Both the position numbers and the translations under genes were made by a program. Source: Sphingopyxis sp. JAI108 (GTDB taxonomy: Bacteria > Pseudomonadota > Alphaproteobacteria > Sphingomonadales > Sphingomonadaceae). Taken from it: a DNA stretch of 64,000 bases. The stretch is taken from the NCBI RefSeq assembly GCF_013410105.1, contig NZ_JACCCJ010000001.1, positions 434,001 through 498,000 on the forward strand. Direction: 5' to 3'. The notes beneath the pieces are model-generated. The model worked only from the letters and a program-made list of their open reading frames with translations, was not told the origin of the DNA and made no database searches. Every line of letters starts with the position of its first letter. Within the stretch, counting starts at the first letter, position 1. This document shows, piece by piece, positions 1-8,272 of the stretch.

Positions 1-1
1 G

Positions 2-190
2 TCCAGCGCGATGAAGAAGATCCGCAAGATGGGCGGGCTCAAGGGCCTTGGCGCGCTGTTCGGCAAGGGCGGCGGCATCCCCGGAATGGGCGGAATGGGC
101 GGAATGGGCGGCGGTGGTGGCCTCCCCGGTCTCAGTGGAGGCGGGTCGATCCCGCCCGAGCTCGCTAATTTGATGAATAAAAAGAAATAA
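2..190 (+). CDS. ffh: Signal recognition particle protein Ffh, C-terminal end (partial)
   Basis: This is the last 62 codons of a gene entering from the left. The frame reads a lysine-rich helix (MKKIRKMGGLKG) followed by a Gly/Met-rich tail with repeated GMGG units, ending IPPELANLMNKKK. That is the tail found after the methionine-rich M domain of alphaproteobacterial Ffh, the SRP GTPase that binds 4.5S RNA and signal sequences at the ribosome. The next gene, rpsP, is its usual neighbour in this group and starts 41 nt downstream. The GTPase domain lies outside the window, so the call rests on the tail and the context. Confidence 0.85.
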   Translation, partial: SSAMKKIRKMGGLKGLGALFGKGGGIPGMGGMGGMGGGGGLPGLSGGGSIPPELANLMNKKK

Positions 191-231
191 TCTGACCCGA
201 CTTTAAACGTTAAACTCTGAAGGAAAATATC

Positions 232-903
232 ATGGCTACCTCCATACGCCTCGCTCGCGGCGGTTCTAAAAAGCGTCCTTATTACAAGATCGTCGTTGCC
301 GATTCGCGCAGCCCGCGCGACGGCCGCTTCATCGAGCGTATCGGCAGCTACAACCCGCTGCTCGCCAAGGACAGCCCCGAGCGCGTGAAGCTCGACACCG
401 AGCGCGCGAAGCACTGGCTCTCGGTCGGCGCGCAGCCGAGCGACCGCGTCGCCCGCTTCCTCGATGCCGCGGGCATCAAGGAACGCGCCGCGCGCAACAA
501 CCCGAACAAGGCGGTCCCGGGCGAAAAGGCCAAGGAACGCGCCGAGGAGAAGGCCGCGAAGCTGGCTGAAGCCGAAGAAGCCGCAGCCGCTGCTGCCGCC
601 GCTCCGGCGCCGGAACCCGAAGCTGCTGAAGAAGCGGCTCCGGCTGAAGAAGCTGCCGCTGAAGACGTCGTGGCCGAAGAAGCCGCTGCTCCTGCCGCCG
701 CTGAATCGGACGCAACCGGTTCGGTGAAGAGCGAAGACACCGCCGAAGCGGTTGCCGAAGCCGTCGCCGACGAAACCCCGGCCGATGCGACCGCCGAAGA
801 CGCGACCGCGATCGCCGAGGAAGTCGCCGAAGGCGGCCCGGTGGCTCCCGACGCCGAAGACGCGCCTGCTGAAGAAGCTGGCGAAGAAAAGGCCGAAGGC
901 TAA
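232..903 (+). CDS. rpsP: 30S ribosomal protein S16 with a long acidic C-terminal extension
   Basis: Small-subunit ribosomal protein needed for 30S assembly. Residues 1 to about 85 carry the S16 fold ([19 protein letters not shown] at the start, then [12 protein letters not shown] and an IGSYNP turn). Most S16 proteins are 80-100 residues; this one has 223 because about 120 residues of Ala/Glu/Pro low-complexity sequence follow. Repeated AEEAA and PAEEAA units suggest a disordered acidic tail. Extended S16 tails occur in alphaproteobacteria, and their role is unknown to me. An AAGGAA ribosome-binding site at 221-226 supports the ATG. It is first in the rpsP-rimM pair; rimM starts 4 nt after the stop. 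Confidence 0.97.
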   Translation: MATSIRLARGGSKKRPYYKIVVADSRSPRDGRFIERIGSYNPLLAKDSPERVKLDTERAKHWLSVGAQPSDRVARFLDAAGIKERAARNNPNKAVPGEKAKERAEEKAAKLAEAEEAAAAAAAAPAPEPEAAEEAAPAEEAAAEDVVAEEAAAPAAAESDATGSVKSEDTAEAVAEAVADETPADATAEDATAIAEEVAEGGPVAPDAEDAPAEEAGEEKAEG

Positions 904-906
904 GCC

Positions 907-1416
907 TTGGCCGACGCGAATCGCCCCGTCACCCTCGCCGCCATCGCCGGCGCGCATGGGGTGCGGGGCGAGGTGCGTCTCAAATTGTTCGGCGAAGGCG
1001 CGGAGGCTCTCCGCGCCTTTTCCGTTTTTGAGGCAGGGGGGCGCAAGCTGACCCTGAAGTCGGTGCGCCCCGCCAATCAGGGCGCGGTCGCGACCTTTGC
1101 CGAGGTTACCGACCGCAGCGGCGCCGAGGCGCTGCGCGGCACCTTGCTCACCGTCCCGCGCTCGGCACTGCCGCCCTTGGGCGAGGGCGAATATTATCAT
1201 CACGACCTGCTCGGGCTGCCGTGCGTGTCGACCGACGGCCAAGCCATCGGCCATGTCGCCGCGGTCGAGAATTTCGGCGCGGGCGACATCCTCGAAATCG
1301 AGAAGTCGGCCGAGCCCGGCAAAAAGCCCGTGCGCTTCATGGTGCCGATGACTGCGCAGGCGGTACCGGCGTGGACCGACGACGGCGTCACCGTGAACGC
1401 GGCGTTCGTCGAGTAA
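907..1416 (+). CDS. rimM: Ribosome maturation factor RimM
   Basis: Binds S19 and assists maturation of the 30S head and 16S rRNA processing. The 169-residue product has the N-terminal RimM signature (VTLAAIAGAHGVRGEVRLKL) and a PRC-barrel C-terminal half (YYHHDLLGLPC, then an EIEK strand and VRFMVPMT), matching the usual 160-180 residues. The start is TTG, 3 nt after the rpsP stop; no upstream ATG fits, so translation is probably coupled to rpsP. In most bacteria trmD follows directly; here trmD lies 2.9 kb further on, behind three inserted genes. Confidence 0.95.
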   Translation: MADANRPVTLAAIAGAHGVRGEVRLKLFGEGAEALRAFSVFEAGGRKLTLKSVRPANQGAVATFAEVTDRSGAEALRGTLLTVPRSALPPLGEGEYYHHDLLGLPCVSTDGQAIGHVAAVENFGAGDILEIEKSAEPGKKPVRFMVPMTAQAVPAWTDDGVTVNAAFVE

Positions 1417-1433
1417 CCGCTCGCCCTAAAAGT

Positions 1434-1517
1434 CCGTTCGCCCTGAGCTTGTCGAAGGGCCGCTCTTCCTTTCTATGTCGGGGAAGGACTGTGCTTCGAC
1501 AAGCTCAGCACGAACGG
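1434..1517. repeat. Sphingomonad-type intergenic inverted repeat
   Basis: Two 27-nt arms, 1434-1460 and 1491-1517, form an imperfect inverted repeat around a 30-nt spacer. The core of the arms is CTGAGCTTGTCGAAG and its complement. The element fills most of the gap between rimM and the next gene. Its right end (AACGG) runs into the GGAGG ribosome-binding site at 1516-1520, so the element provides part of the translation signal of the hydrolase downstream. Confidence 0.85.
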
Positions 1518-1525
1518 AGGTTTGG

Positions 1526-3043
1526 ATGCGCTCAAAAATTGCTATTCTTCTGGCCATCGCGGTAGCGGCGCCGTTCCCGGCCGTCGCACAAGACCCCGCG
1601 CCCGAAACTCTCGACCAGCTCGCACCCGAAATCGACGCGCTCTTCGCGAAATATCGGACCGATCAACATATCCCCGGTATGGTCTACGGCGTCGTCAAGG
1701 ACGGGAAGCTCGCCTATGTGAAGGGCATCGGCGTCCAGAATATCACCGACGAGCGCGCGGTCACCCCCGACAGCCTCTTCCGCATCGCCTCGATGACCAA
1801 GGCGTTCACCGCGCTGTCGATCCTCAAGCTGCGCGACGACGGCAAGCTTCGCCTCGACGATCTCGCCGAACAGCATATCCCCGAAATGAAAGGCTGGACC
1901 TATCCGACGAAGGACAGCCCGCGCATCCGTATACGTGACCTCCTCCAGCATGTCGGCGGCTTCGTCACCGACGATCCGTGGGGCGACCGGCAGCAGGTCT
2001 TGCCGCAGGCCGAATTCACGAAAATGGTCGCCGCGGGCATGCCCTTCAGCCGTGCGCCGCAGTCGGCTCACGAATATTCCAACTTCGGCTATGCGCTACT
2101 CGGCCGCGTCGTCGCCAATGCCTCGGGCATGGCCTATGCCGACTATGTCCGTCAGACGATCCTGACCCCGCTCGGCATGACGGCGAGCGGCTTCGACGCG
2201 CCGAAAGCGCCCAAAGTGCACTATGCGCTCGGCTATCGCTGGGAAAATGATCGCTGGTCGCCCGAGCCCGAAATGGCCGATGGCGCGTTCAACAGCATGG
2301 GCGGGCTGCAGGTCAGCGCCAACGACTATGCCAAATGGGTCGCCTTCCTGCTGTCGGCCTGGCCCGCGCGCGATGACGCGGATACCGGCCCGGTCAAGCG
2401 CGCGACGGTGCGCGAAATCGCTCAGGGTCTCAATTTCGTGTCCGTGACCAACCGGATCGGCGCGAGCGGCGCCACCGCGTGCAAGCAGGCGGCCGCCTAT
2501 GGCATGGGCTGGCGCGTCGCGCAGGACTGCGACCTCGGGCTGACGCTCGCGCACGGCGGCGGCTATCCGGGCTATGGCAGCCATGTGATGCTGATGCCGG
2601 ATCATGGCGTCGGCGTCTTCGCAATGGCGAACCGCACATATGCCGGACCTTCGGCGCCCGCGTGGGACACGGCGGTCGCGATGGGCAAGGCTGGGTTGCT
2701 CGAAACGCGCGCCGTGCCGGTGTCGCCCGCCGTGGCGGAGGCTTATGCGGCGGCAAAAGCCGCTTATGCCGCGGGAAATCTCGGTCCGCTAGAAGGCAAG
2801 CTCGCGATGAATTTCCTGATGGACCGCTCGGCCGACAATTGGACGGCCGAACTTGCGGAGCTGAAGGAGGAGGTCGGCGAATGCCCGGCCGACGAGCCGC
2901 TCGCGCCGATCGGCGCGATGTCGACCGCCTTTCGGCTCGATTGCGCGAAAGGCAAGCTCGACGGGATCTTGCTGCTCGCGCCGACGACCCCGCCGACGGT
3001 TCAGGCGCTGCGCTTTCGCGTCGTGCCGCCCGAAGCGCGATAG
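1526..3043 (+). CDS. Exported serine beta-lactamase-like hydrolase (class C/EstB family)
   Basis: Penicillin-binding-protein-fold serine hydrolase, probably a periplasmic esterase or peptidase rather than a proven beta-lactamase. Residues 1-22 are a signal peptide ending AVAQ. The catalytic triad motifs are all present: S89-M-T-K92 (SxxK), Y184-S-N (YxN) and H343-G-G in place of KTG, as is usual in this esterase-like branch. Length is 505 residues, longer than AmpC (about 380), with about 110 residues after the HGG motif. I chose the ATG at 1526 because GGAGG lies 5 nt upstream; an in-frame ATG at 1475 lies inside the repeat and would bury the signal peptide. It sits between rimM and trmD, where no such gene is expected, on the same strand as the LysR gene at 3433. 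Confidence 0.9.
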   Translation: MRSKIAILLAIAVAAPFPAVAQDPAPETLDQLAPEIDALFAKYRTDQHIPGMVYGVVKDGKLAYVKGIGVQNITDERAVTPDSLFRIASMTKAFTALSILKLRDDGKLRLDDLAEQHIPEMKGWTYPTKDSPRIRIRDLLQHVGGFVTDDPWGDRQQVLPQAEFTKMVAAGMPFSRAPQSAHEYSNFGYALLGRVVANASGMAYADYVRQTILTPLGMTASGFDAPKAPKVHYALGYRWENDRWSPEPEMADGAFNSMGGLQVSANDYAKWVAFLLSAWPARDDADTGPVKRATVREIAQGLNFVSVTNRIGASGATACKQAAAYGMGWRVAQDCDLGLTLAHGGGYPGYGSHVMLMPDHGVGVFAMANRTYAGPSAPAWDTAVAMGKAGLLETRAVPVSPAVAEAYAAAKAAYAAGNLGPLEGKLAMNFLMDRSADNWTAELAELKEEVGECPADEPLAPIGAMSTAFRLDCAKGKLDGILLLAPTTPPTVQALRFRVVPPEAR

Positions 3044-3058
3044 TCTGGATCGGACCTT

Positions 3059-3100
3059 GAACGGGGCGGAGCCTTTGCAAGGGATCGCTCCGCCCCGTTC
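3059..3100. terminator. Perfect 14-bp hairpin between convergent genes
   Basis: Arms GAACGGGGCGGAGC (3059-3072) and its exact complement (3087-3100) enclose a 14-nt loop. It lies between the convergent hydrolase and the small reverse gene. There is no T tract on either side, so it may be a factor-assisted terminator or an mRNA 3' stabiliser rather than a classical intrinsic terminator. Confidence 0.45.
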
Positions 3101-3132
3101 AGCCCTGGACCTTTGAGAGGGGGCAGGGAATC

Positions 3133-3333
3133 CTAATGCCCGCGTCGCCGCGAACGCGCGCCGCTGCGGGCGCGACGGGTGAAGAACACGTCCACGCCGG
3201 GCGCGTTCGCCGGGCCCATATATTCGCCCAGGCGGCGGAAGGGTTCGGTCAGCCATTTGATGGCACGGGTGATATCTGCGCTGAAACGGTTGTGACCTTC
3301 GTTCCAGCCGCGCATGAAATGCTCGTCTTGCAT
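3133..3333 (-). CDS. Small hypothetical protein (66 residues)
   Basis: I do not recognise the family. The product begins MQDEHFMRGWNEGHNRFSAD, has an amphipathic helix-like middle (ITRAIKWLTEPFRRLGEY) and a basic Arg-rich tail (TRRARSGARSRRRGH). It has no membrane segment or cysteine. The ATG at 3333 is supported by a GGAGAC site 6 nt upstream on the reverse strand; an in-frame ATG 45 nt further upstream lacks such a site. It is divergent from the LysR gene with about 100 nt between them, so it could be a target of that regulator. Composition and the ribosome-binding site favour a real gene, but this is not certain. Confidence 0.55.
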   Translation of the reverse strand: MQDEHFMRGWNEGHNRFSADITRAIKWLTEPFRRLGEYMGPANAPGVDVFFTRRARSGARSRRRGH

Positions 3334-3408
3334 CGTAAGTCTCCTTCGCTGGTGCAGCCCAGATGCGCCTTTCCGCACGCCGCCGCCAACAAAAGGCGTA
3401 GACCACTA

Positions 3409-3425
3409 TATAAGCTCTGCTTATA
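3409..3425. promoter_or_regulatory. LysR-type operator candidate (TATAAGC-N3-GCTTATA)
   Basis: A perfect inverted repeat of 7-bp arms with a 3-nt spacer ends 7 nt before the LysR start codon, touching its ribosome-binding site (AAGGTGG, 3425-3431). The sequence is AT-rich in a GC-rich background and contains the T-N11-A pattern typical of LysR sites. The position suggests autorepression, and control of the divergent small gene at 3333. Confidence 0.6.
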
Positions 3426-3432
3426 AGGTGGC

Positions 3433-4353
3433 ATGCCCAAGCTGCCTCCCCTTGCCGCGGTACGAACCTTTGAAGCCGCCGGGCGCCTCCAGAATTTCTC
3501 GCGCGCCGCCGAAGAGCTCGGGATGACGCAGGCGGCGGTCAGCTATCAGGTCCGTCAATTGGAGGACCGGCTCGGCCGCGCGCTCTTCGTGCGCGAGAAG
3601 GGGCGTGTGCGCCTTTCCGAAACGGGCCAGCGGCTGCTCCCCGCGATCTCGGGCGCCTTCGCCGCGATGGGTGACGCCTTCGCCGCGCTCACAAGCGACG
3701 AGGCCGATGTGCTGACGATCAACGCGGTGACGAGTTTCGGCGGCACCTGGCTCAGCGCGCGCATCGGCAGCTTCCAGCTCCTCTACCCCGAACTCGCGGT
3801 CCGCATGTCGATGAGCAACCAGCTGATCGATTTCGACGCCTCGAACGTCGACGTCGCGATCCGGATCGGGAAGGGGCCGTGGCCGGGACTGCGCAGCGAC
3901 TTCCTGATGCGCCAGAATGTCGCGCCGCTCGCTTCGCCCGCGTTCATCGAGAAGCATGGCATCAGCGAGCCCGCCGACCTGCTGCGCGTTCAGCGGCTGG
4001 CGCCGAACGACAGCTGGTGGGCCGACTGGTTCGCCGCCGCCGGGGTCGCGACCCCGCCGGCGCCCTCGCGCCGGGGGATCGAACTCGACAGCCAGCTTCA
4101 GGAAGCGAGCGCGGTGCAGGCGGGTTTCGGCGTCGCGATGTTGACGCCGCTGTTCTGGCACGTCGAACTCGCGAGCGGGCGCATGGTCCAGCCGTTCGAC
4201 ACGCTCCACGTCTCTGACTTCGCCATGTGGCTCGTCCACCGCGACAACCGCGTCGGGGTGCGCAAGATCGAACGCTTCCGCGAATGGCTGCACGCCGAGC
4301 TCGCCAAGGATCGCCACCTGCTCCCCGAGGCGCTATGGGAGCCGCTGCCATGA
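3433..4353 (+). CDS. LysR-family transcriptional regulator, GcvA-like
   Basis: A 306-residue LysR regulator. Residues 1-60 form the winged HTH ([19 protein letters not shown], then [22 protein letters not shown]), and the rest is a periplasmic-binding-protein-like effector domain ([14 protein letters not shown] is a typical GcvA-branch motif). GcvA-like regulators next to beta-lactamase-fold genes are known from AmpR-AmpC pairs, but there the genes are divergent; here both point the same way. Its stop overlaps the trmD start in an ATGA tetranucleotide, so trmD translation may be coupled to this gene. The ligand cannot be told from the sequence. Confidence 0.93.
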   Translation: MPKLPPLAAVRTFEAAGRLQNFSRAAEELGMTQAAVSYQVRQLEDRLGRALFVREKGRVRLSETGQRLLPAISGAFAAMGDAFAALTSDEADVLTINAVTSFGGTWLSARIGSFQLLYPELAVRMSMSNQLIDFDASNVDVAIRIGKGPWPGLRSDFLMRQNVAPLASPAFIEKHGISEPADLLRVQRLAPNDSWWADWFAAAGVATPPAPSRRGIELDSQLQEASAVQAGFGVAMLTPLFWHVELASGRMVQPFDTLHVSDFAMWLVHRDNRVGVRKIERFREWLHAELAKDRHLLPEALWEPLP

Positions 4354-5087
4354 CCTTCACCGCCGTCCCCCTGACGCTCTATCCCGACATGTTCCCCGGC
4401 CCGCTCGGGCACAGCATGGCGGGGCGCGCGCTGGAAAGCGGGACTTGGGCCTGCGCGCCGGTACAGATCCGCGATTTCGCGACCGACAAGCACCGCACCG
4501 TCGACAATACGCCCGCGGGCGGCGGCGCGGGAATGGTGCTCAAGGCCGATGTCCTCGGGGCCGCGATCGACCATGCGGCGGCGGCGCATCCTGACCTGCC
4601 GATCCTTGCCATGACGCCCCGCGGCGCGCCGATCACGCAGGCCCGGATACGCGAACTGGCGGCAGGGCCCGGCGCGATCATCCTCTGCGGCCGGTTCGAG
4701 GGATTCGACGAGCGGATCTTCGACGCGCGCCCGATCGAGCAAATCTCGATGGGCGATATCATCCTGTCGGGCGGCGAGATGGGCGCGCTCCTGCTGCTCG
4801 ACGCTTGCATTCGGCTGATTCCCGGCGTAATGGGCGCGGCTTCAAGCGGGGACGACGAATCGTTCGAAAACGGTTTGCTCGAGTATCCGCACTATACCCG
4901 ACCCGTAGAATGGGAAGGGCGCACGATCCCCGAAGTGCTGCGATCGGGGGATCATGCGAAGATCGCGGCCTGGCGGAAACAACAGGCACAAGATCATACA
5001 CGGTTACGCAGGCCGGACCTTTGGGAGCGTCATGTCGATGCTCGGGACCGACCTGCCTCTGGCGCGCGGCGAAAAGAAGAGGACTAG
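4350..5087 (+). CDS. trmD: tRNA (guanine37-N1)-methyltransferase TrmD
   Basis: Methylates G37 of tRNAs reading CNN and some other codons with S-adenosylmethionine, preventing +1 frameshifting. The 245-residue protein has the SPOUT features: [15 protein letters not shown] at the N terminus, [23 protein letters not shown], and the knotted SAM loop [12 protein letters not shown]. The C-terminal domain contains [15 protein letters not shown]. The ATG at 4350 overlaps the LysR stop by 4 nt. rplS follows 5 nt after the stop, as in the standard rpsP-rimM-trmD-rplS operon. The usual partner upstream, rimM, is separated by three genes, an unusual arrangement for an essential gene. Confidence 0.96.
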   Translation: MTFTAVPLTLYPDMFPGPLGHSMAGRALESGTWACAPVQIRDFATDKHRTVDNTPAGGGAGMVLKADVLGAAIDHAAAAHPDLPILAMTPRGAPITQARIRELAAGPGAIILCGRFEGFDERIFDARPIEQISMGDIILSGGEMGALLLLDACIRLIPGVMGAASSGDDESFENGLLEYPHYTRPVEWEGRTIPEVLRSGDHAKIAAWRKQQAQDHTRLRRPDLWERHVDARDRPASGARRKEED

Positions 5088-5092
5088 AGGAC

Positions 5093-5470
5093 ATGAACCT
5101 CATCCAGACGATCGAAGCCGAAGAAATTGCCAAAGCGGCAAAGACCATTCCGACCTTCCGTCCCGGCGACACGCTGAAAGTCGGCGTGAAGGTGGTCGAA
5201 GGCGAACGCACCCGCGTCCAGAATTTCGAAGGCGTGTGCATCGCACGCTCGAACAAGGGCATGGGCTCCAACTTCACCGTGCGCAAGATGTCGTTCGGCG
5301 AAGGTGTCGAGCGCGTGTTCCCGCTCTATTCGCCCAACATCGACAGCATTACCGTCATCCGCAAGGGCGCCGTGCGTCGTGCGAAGCTTTACTATCTTCG
5401 CGGCCGCACTGGTAAATCGGCACGTATTGCGGAGCGCCGCGATTACCGGTCGGAAGCCGGCGAAGGCTAA
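5093..5470 (+). CDS. rplS: 50S ribosomal protein L19
   Basis: Large-subunit protein at the 30S-50S interface. The 125-residue product shows the L19 pattern: [55 protein letters not shown] and [15 protein letters not shown]. Length is normal for the group (115-130). The ATG at 5093 follows an AGAGGAC site and lies 5 nt after trmD, giving a tight trmD-rplS pair that ends at the strong terminator at 5508. Confidence 0.97.
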   Translation: MNLIQTIEAEEIAKAAKTIPTFRPGDTLKVGVKVVEGERTRVQNFEGVCIARSNKGMGSNFTVRKMSFGEGVERVFPLYSPNIDSITVIRKGAVRRAKLYYLRGRTGKSARIAERRDYRSEAGEG

Positions 5471-5507
5471 GGAGAGCTTCTCTCACCCAAAGCCGAAACA
5501 GCTTTCA

Positions 5508-5550
5508 AAAACGACCGGTTCCGCCAACAGGCAGAGCCGGTCGTTTTCTT
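5508..5550 (+). terminator. Intrinsic terminator of the trmD-rplS operon
   Basis: Stem AAAACGACCGG (5508-5518) and CCGGTCGTTTT (5537-5547), 11 bp, with an 18-nt loop and a T-rich tail (TTTTCTTTT, 5544-5552). It lies 37 nt after the rplS stop. It separates the translation operon from the next gene. Confidence 0.85.
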
Positions 5551-5568
5551 TTGGGCAAAGCGAATTTG

Positions 5569-6180
5569 ATGCAGAAGTCCGTCTTCCCGTTTCAGCCGAC
5601 GCGGCGCGCCTTTCTGGGCGCGGTGCTTGCTTTCGGTGTGTCGGGCGAGGCAATGGCGCTCACCAACTCGCAGCGCCTTGTCCGCGCGGCGCGGCGCCAG
5701 GTCGGTGTGACGCTGCGTTATGACCCGGCCTACAGCGTCCTCCGTTTCCCGAACGGTGACGTCGAGCGCGCAAAAGGTGTGTGCACCGATGTCGTGATCC
5801 GTGCCTTCCGCGACGCGCTGGGCGTCGATCTGCAGGCCCTTGTAAATGCCGACATGCGTACCAATTTCGGGGCCTATCCGAAGAATTGGGGGCTGGGGCG
5901 CCCCGATCGCAATATCGACCATCGCCGTGTGCCCAATCTTGTGACCTATTGGCGGCGGCAGGGGGCTTCACTGCCCGTCACCGACGATCCCGCCGACTGG
6001 CGGCCGGGCGACATCTTTACCCAGAGGGTCGGCGGGCGGATGCCCCACACCGGCATCGTGTCCGACCGCAAGGACACCACCGGCGTGCCGCTCGTCCTTC
6101 ACAATATCGGCGCGGGCACGCGCGAGGAGGATGCGCTGTTCGACCACCCGCTGACCGGCCATTTCCGCTGGAAGGTCTGA
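5569..6180 (+). CDS. DUF1287 family exported protein
   Basis: A 203-residue exported protein of the DUF1287 (YijF-like) family, whose biochemical role is not established. It begins with a twin-arginine-like leader (TRRAFLGAVLAFGVSG) and a cleavage region around GEAMA. Family features are the conserved Cys in KGVCTDVVIRAFR and the His in MPHTGIVSDR, with LVLHNIG further on, a layout like NlpC/P60-type cysteine hydrolases. That resemblance is inference. ATG 5569 is preferred over the TTG 18 nt upstream. It stands alone between a terminator and asd, with 39 nt before asd. Confidence 0.8.
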   Translation: MQKSVFPFQPTRRAFLGAVLAFGVSGEAMALTNSQRLVRAARRQVGVTLRYDPAYSVLRFPNGDVERAKGVCTDVVIRAFRDALGVDLQALVNADMRTNFGAYPKNWGLGRPDRNIDHRRVPNLVTYWRRQGASLPVTDDPADWRPGDIFTQRVGGRMPHTGIVSDRKDTTGVPLVLHNIGAGTREEDALFDHPLTGHFRWKV

Positions 6181-6219
6181 TAAAGTTTCAACCGAATATT
6201 TGCACTGAGGAGTGAGTTA

Positions 6220-7245
6220 ATGGGTTATCGTATCGTTGTCGCCGGAGCCACGGGCAATGTCGGGCGCGAAGTGCTCGCCATTCTCGCCGAGCGCGAATTC
6301 CCGATCGACGAACTGGCGGTCGTTGCCTCGTCGCGCAGCCAGGGACTCGACATCGAAATCGGTGACACCGGCCGCACCGCGAAATGCCAGAATATCGACA
6401 ATTTCGACTGGGCCGGCTGGGACATGGCGATTTTCGCGATCGGCAGCGACGCGACCGCGATTCACGCGCCGAAAGCCGCCGCAGCGGGCTGCGTCGTGAT
6501 CGACAACTCGTCGCTCTATCGCATGGACCCCGACGTGCCGCTGATCGTGCCCGAGGTGAACCCCGAGGCGATCGACGGCTATAAAAAGCGCAACATCATC
6601 GCAAACCCCAATTGCTCGACCGCGCAGATGGTCGTCGCGCTGAAGCCGCTCCACGATGCCGCCAAGATCAAGCGCGTCGTCGTCTCGACCTATCAGTCGG
6701 TGTCGGGCGCGGGCAAGGCGGGCATGGACGAGCTCTGGAACCAGACGCGCCAGATCTTCGTCGGCGACGAAAAGGACGTGCAGAAGTTCACCAAGCAGAT
6801 CGCCTTCAACGTCATCCCGCACATCGACAAGTTCCTCGACGATGGTTCGACCAAGGAGGAATGGAAGATGGTCGTTGAGACGAAGAAGATCCTCGATCCC
6901 AAGATCAAGGTCACCGCGACCTGCGTCCGCGTGCCGGTGTTCGTCGGCCATTCGGAGGCGATCAACGTCGAGATGGAAAATGAGCTGTCGGCCGAGGATG
7001 CCCAGCGCATCCTGCGCGAGGCGCCGGGCGTCGTGCTCCACGACAAGCGCGAGGACGGCGGTTACATCACCCCCGTCGAATGCGTCGGCGATTTCGCGAC
7101 CTTCGTGTCGCGCGTGCGCGAGGATCCGACGATCGATAACGGCCTCAACCTGTGGTGCGTTTCCGACAACCTCCGCAAGGGCGCGGCGCTGAACGCGGTG
7201 CAGATCGCCGAACTGCTCGGCCGCCGGCATCTGAAGAAGGGCTGA
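6220..7245 (+). CDS. asd: Aspartate-semialdehyde dehydrogenase
   Basis: Converts L-aspartyl-4-phosphate and NADPH to aspartate semialdehyde, the branch point for lysine, diaminopimelate, threonine and methionine. The 341-residue protein is of normal length. It has the Rossmann start YRIVVAGATGNVGREVL, the catalytic Cys132 in ANPNCSTAQM, and the substrate-binding ATCVRVPVFVGHSEAINVE segment. A GAGGAG ribosome-binding site at 6207-6212 sets the ATG. It is a single cytoplasmic housekeeping gene here, with a repeat element downstream. Confidence 0.96.
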   Translation: MGYRIVVAGATGNVGREVLAILAEREFPIDELAVVASSRSQGLDIEIGDTGRTAKCQNIDNFDWAGWDMAIFAIGSDATAIHAPKAAAAGCVVIDNSSLYRMDPDVPLIVPEVNPEAIDGYKKRNIIANPNCSTAQMVVALKPLHDAAKIKRVVVSTYQSVSGAGKAGMDELWNQTRQIFVGDEKDVQKFTKQIAFNVIPHIDKFLDDGSTKEEWKMVVETKKILDPKIKVTATCVRVPVFVGHSEAINVEMENELSAEDAQRILREAPGVVLHDKREDGGYITPVECVGDFATFVSRVREDPTIDNGLNLWCVSDNLRKGAALNAVQIAELLGRRHLKKG

Positions 7246-7256
7246 CCCAGGGAATT

Positions 7257-7337
7257 CCGTTCGTGTCGAGCGCAGTCGAGACACCGATCGTCGGTGTACG
7301 CCCCTCACGGCATCTCGACTTCGCTCGATGCGAACGG
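7257..7337. repeat. Sphingomonad-type intergenic inverted repeat
   Basis: Arms 7257-7283 (core GTGTCGAGCGCAGTCGAGA) and 7310-7337 (core TCTCGACTTCGCTCGATGC) are complementary with a few mismatches, around a 26-nt spacer. It fills the gap between asd and the next gene. It differs in sequence from the element at 1434 but shares the outer CCGTTCG...CGAACGG ends. Confidence 0.8.
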
Positions 7338-7349
7338 ATAAGGGAAGGC

Positions 7350-8129
7350 ATGGCTAACCCATTCAACTTCACCCACGCGCTCTGCCGCAGCCCCGCCCCG
7401 TCAGCGGTCCACGGCATTCGTGCCGACGGCGGACCCGATCCCGACTTCACCGGCCTCCTCGCCGAGCATGAGGCCTATGTCGCCACCCTCCGCGAGTTCG
7501 GCCTCGCGGTCGAAGTCCTCCCGCCGCTCGCCGACTTCCCCGACGCGCTGTTCACCGAAGACGTCGCGCTGACCTTTCCCGAAGGCGCGATCCTGCTCCG
7601 CCCCGGCGCCCCGAGCCGCGCCGGCGAGGTCGAACATATCCGCGAACCGCTCGCGGCACGGCACAGCCGCCTCCTCGAAATGACTGGCCCCGGCTACGCC
7701 GACGGCGGCGACATTTTGCGTCTCGCCGACCGCGTGATCATCGGCCTCTCCGCGCGCACCGACCGCCCCGGCGCCGAGGAACTCGCCGCCCTGCTTGGCC
7801 AGCTTGGCTACCCGGCGCAGATCGCCGAAACGCCGCCCGGCGTGCTCCACTTCAAGACCGGCTGCGGCTTGATCGATCAAGGCACGATCCTCGCCGTCCC
7901 CGCACTCGCGGACTGCCCGGAGTTCGCCGGGCTGGAGGCCGTGACGACCCCGCCCGGCGAAGAGCCCGCGGCGAACATCCTGCGCATCGGCGATACCGTC
8001 CTCATCGGCGACCGCTGGCCCGCGACGCACGCCTTGCTCGCTGCGCGCGGTATCGCGATCCGCACGCTCCCGACCGAGCAGATCGCGCATATCGACGCAG
8101 GGCTCAGCTGCATGTCGCTGCGCTGGTAA
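7350..8129 (+). CDS. Dimethylargininase (N(G),N(G)-dimethylarginine dimethylaminohydrolase)
   Basis: A 259-residue guanidine-modifying hydrolase of the DDAH branch, expected to turn methylated arginines into citrulline and an amine. The active-site residues are in place: His167 in GVLHFKTGCG, the nucleophile Cys254 in HIDAGLSCMSLRW near the C terminus, and the acidic FPDALFTEDVAL and GGDILRL segments of the propeller fold. The frame stays open upstream, but ATG 7350 follows an AAGGGAAGG site and the repeat element, and gives the family length. No arginine-pathway gene is adjacent. A role in degrading methylated arginine from protein turnover is inferred. Confidence 0.88.
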   Translation: MANPFNFTHALCRSPAPSAVHGIRADGGPDPDFTGLLAEHEAYVATLREFGLAVEVLPPLADFPDALFTEDVALTFPEGAILLRPGAPSRAGEVEHIREPLAARHSRLLEMTGPGYADGGDILRLADRVIIGLSARTDRPGAEELAALLGQLGYPAQIAETPPGVLHFKTGCGLIDQGTILAVPALADCPEFAGLEAVTTPPGEEPAANILRIGDTVLIGDRWPATHALLAARGIAIRTLPTEQIAHIDAGLSCMSLRW

Positions 8130-8272
8130 AGGCTTCGAAAATCGCTGTCCTACAATGTCTTGCTGCATTAGGTCGTCGGTATGATGCCAGCCCCGGCCTT
8201 CTGCCCGATACATGCATTCGCGAGTGAAGTTAGGCAGTTTTCCGCCACTTCCGCTTCGACGGATTTCGGTCG

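Noticed and set aside
1526-4353. Hydrolase and LysR gene as an AmpC-AmpR resistance pair
   Set aside because: The genes are co-oriented, not divergent, 390 nt apart with a reverse gene between, and the hydrolase has HGG rather than KTG. A beta-lactamase function is not supported.
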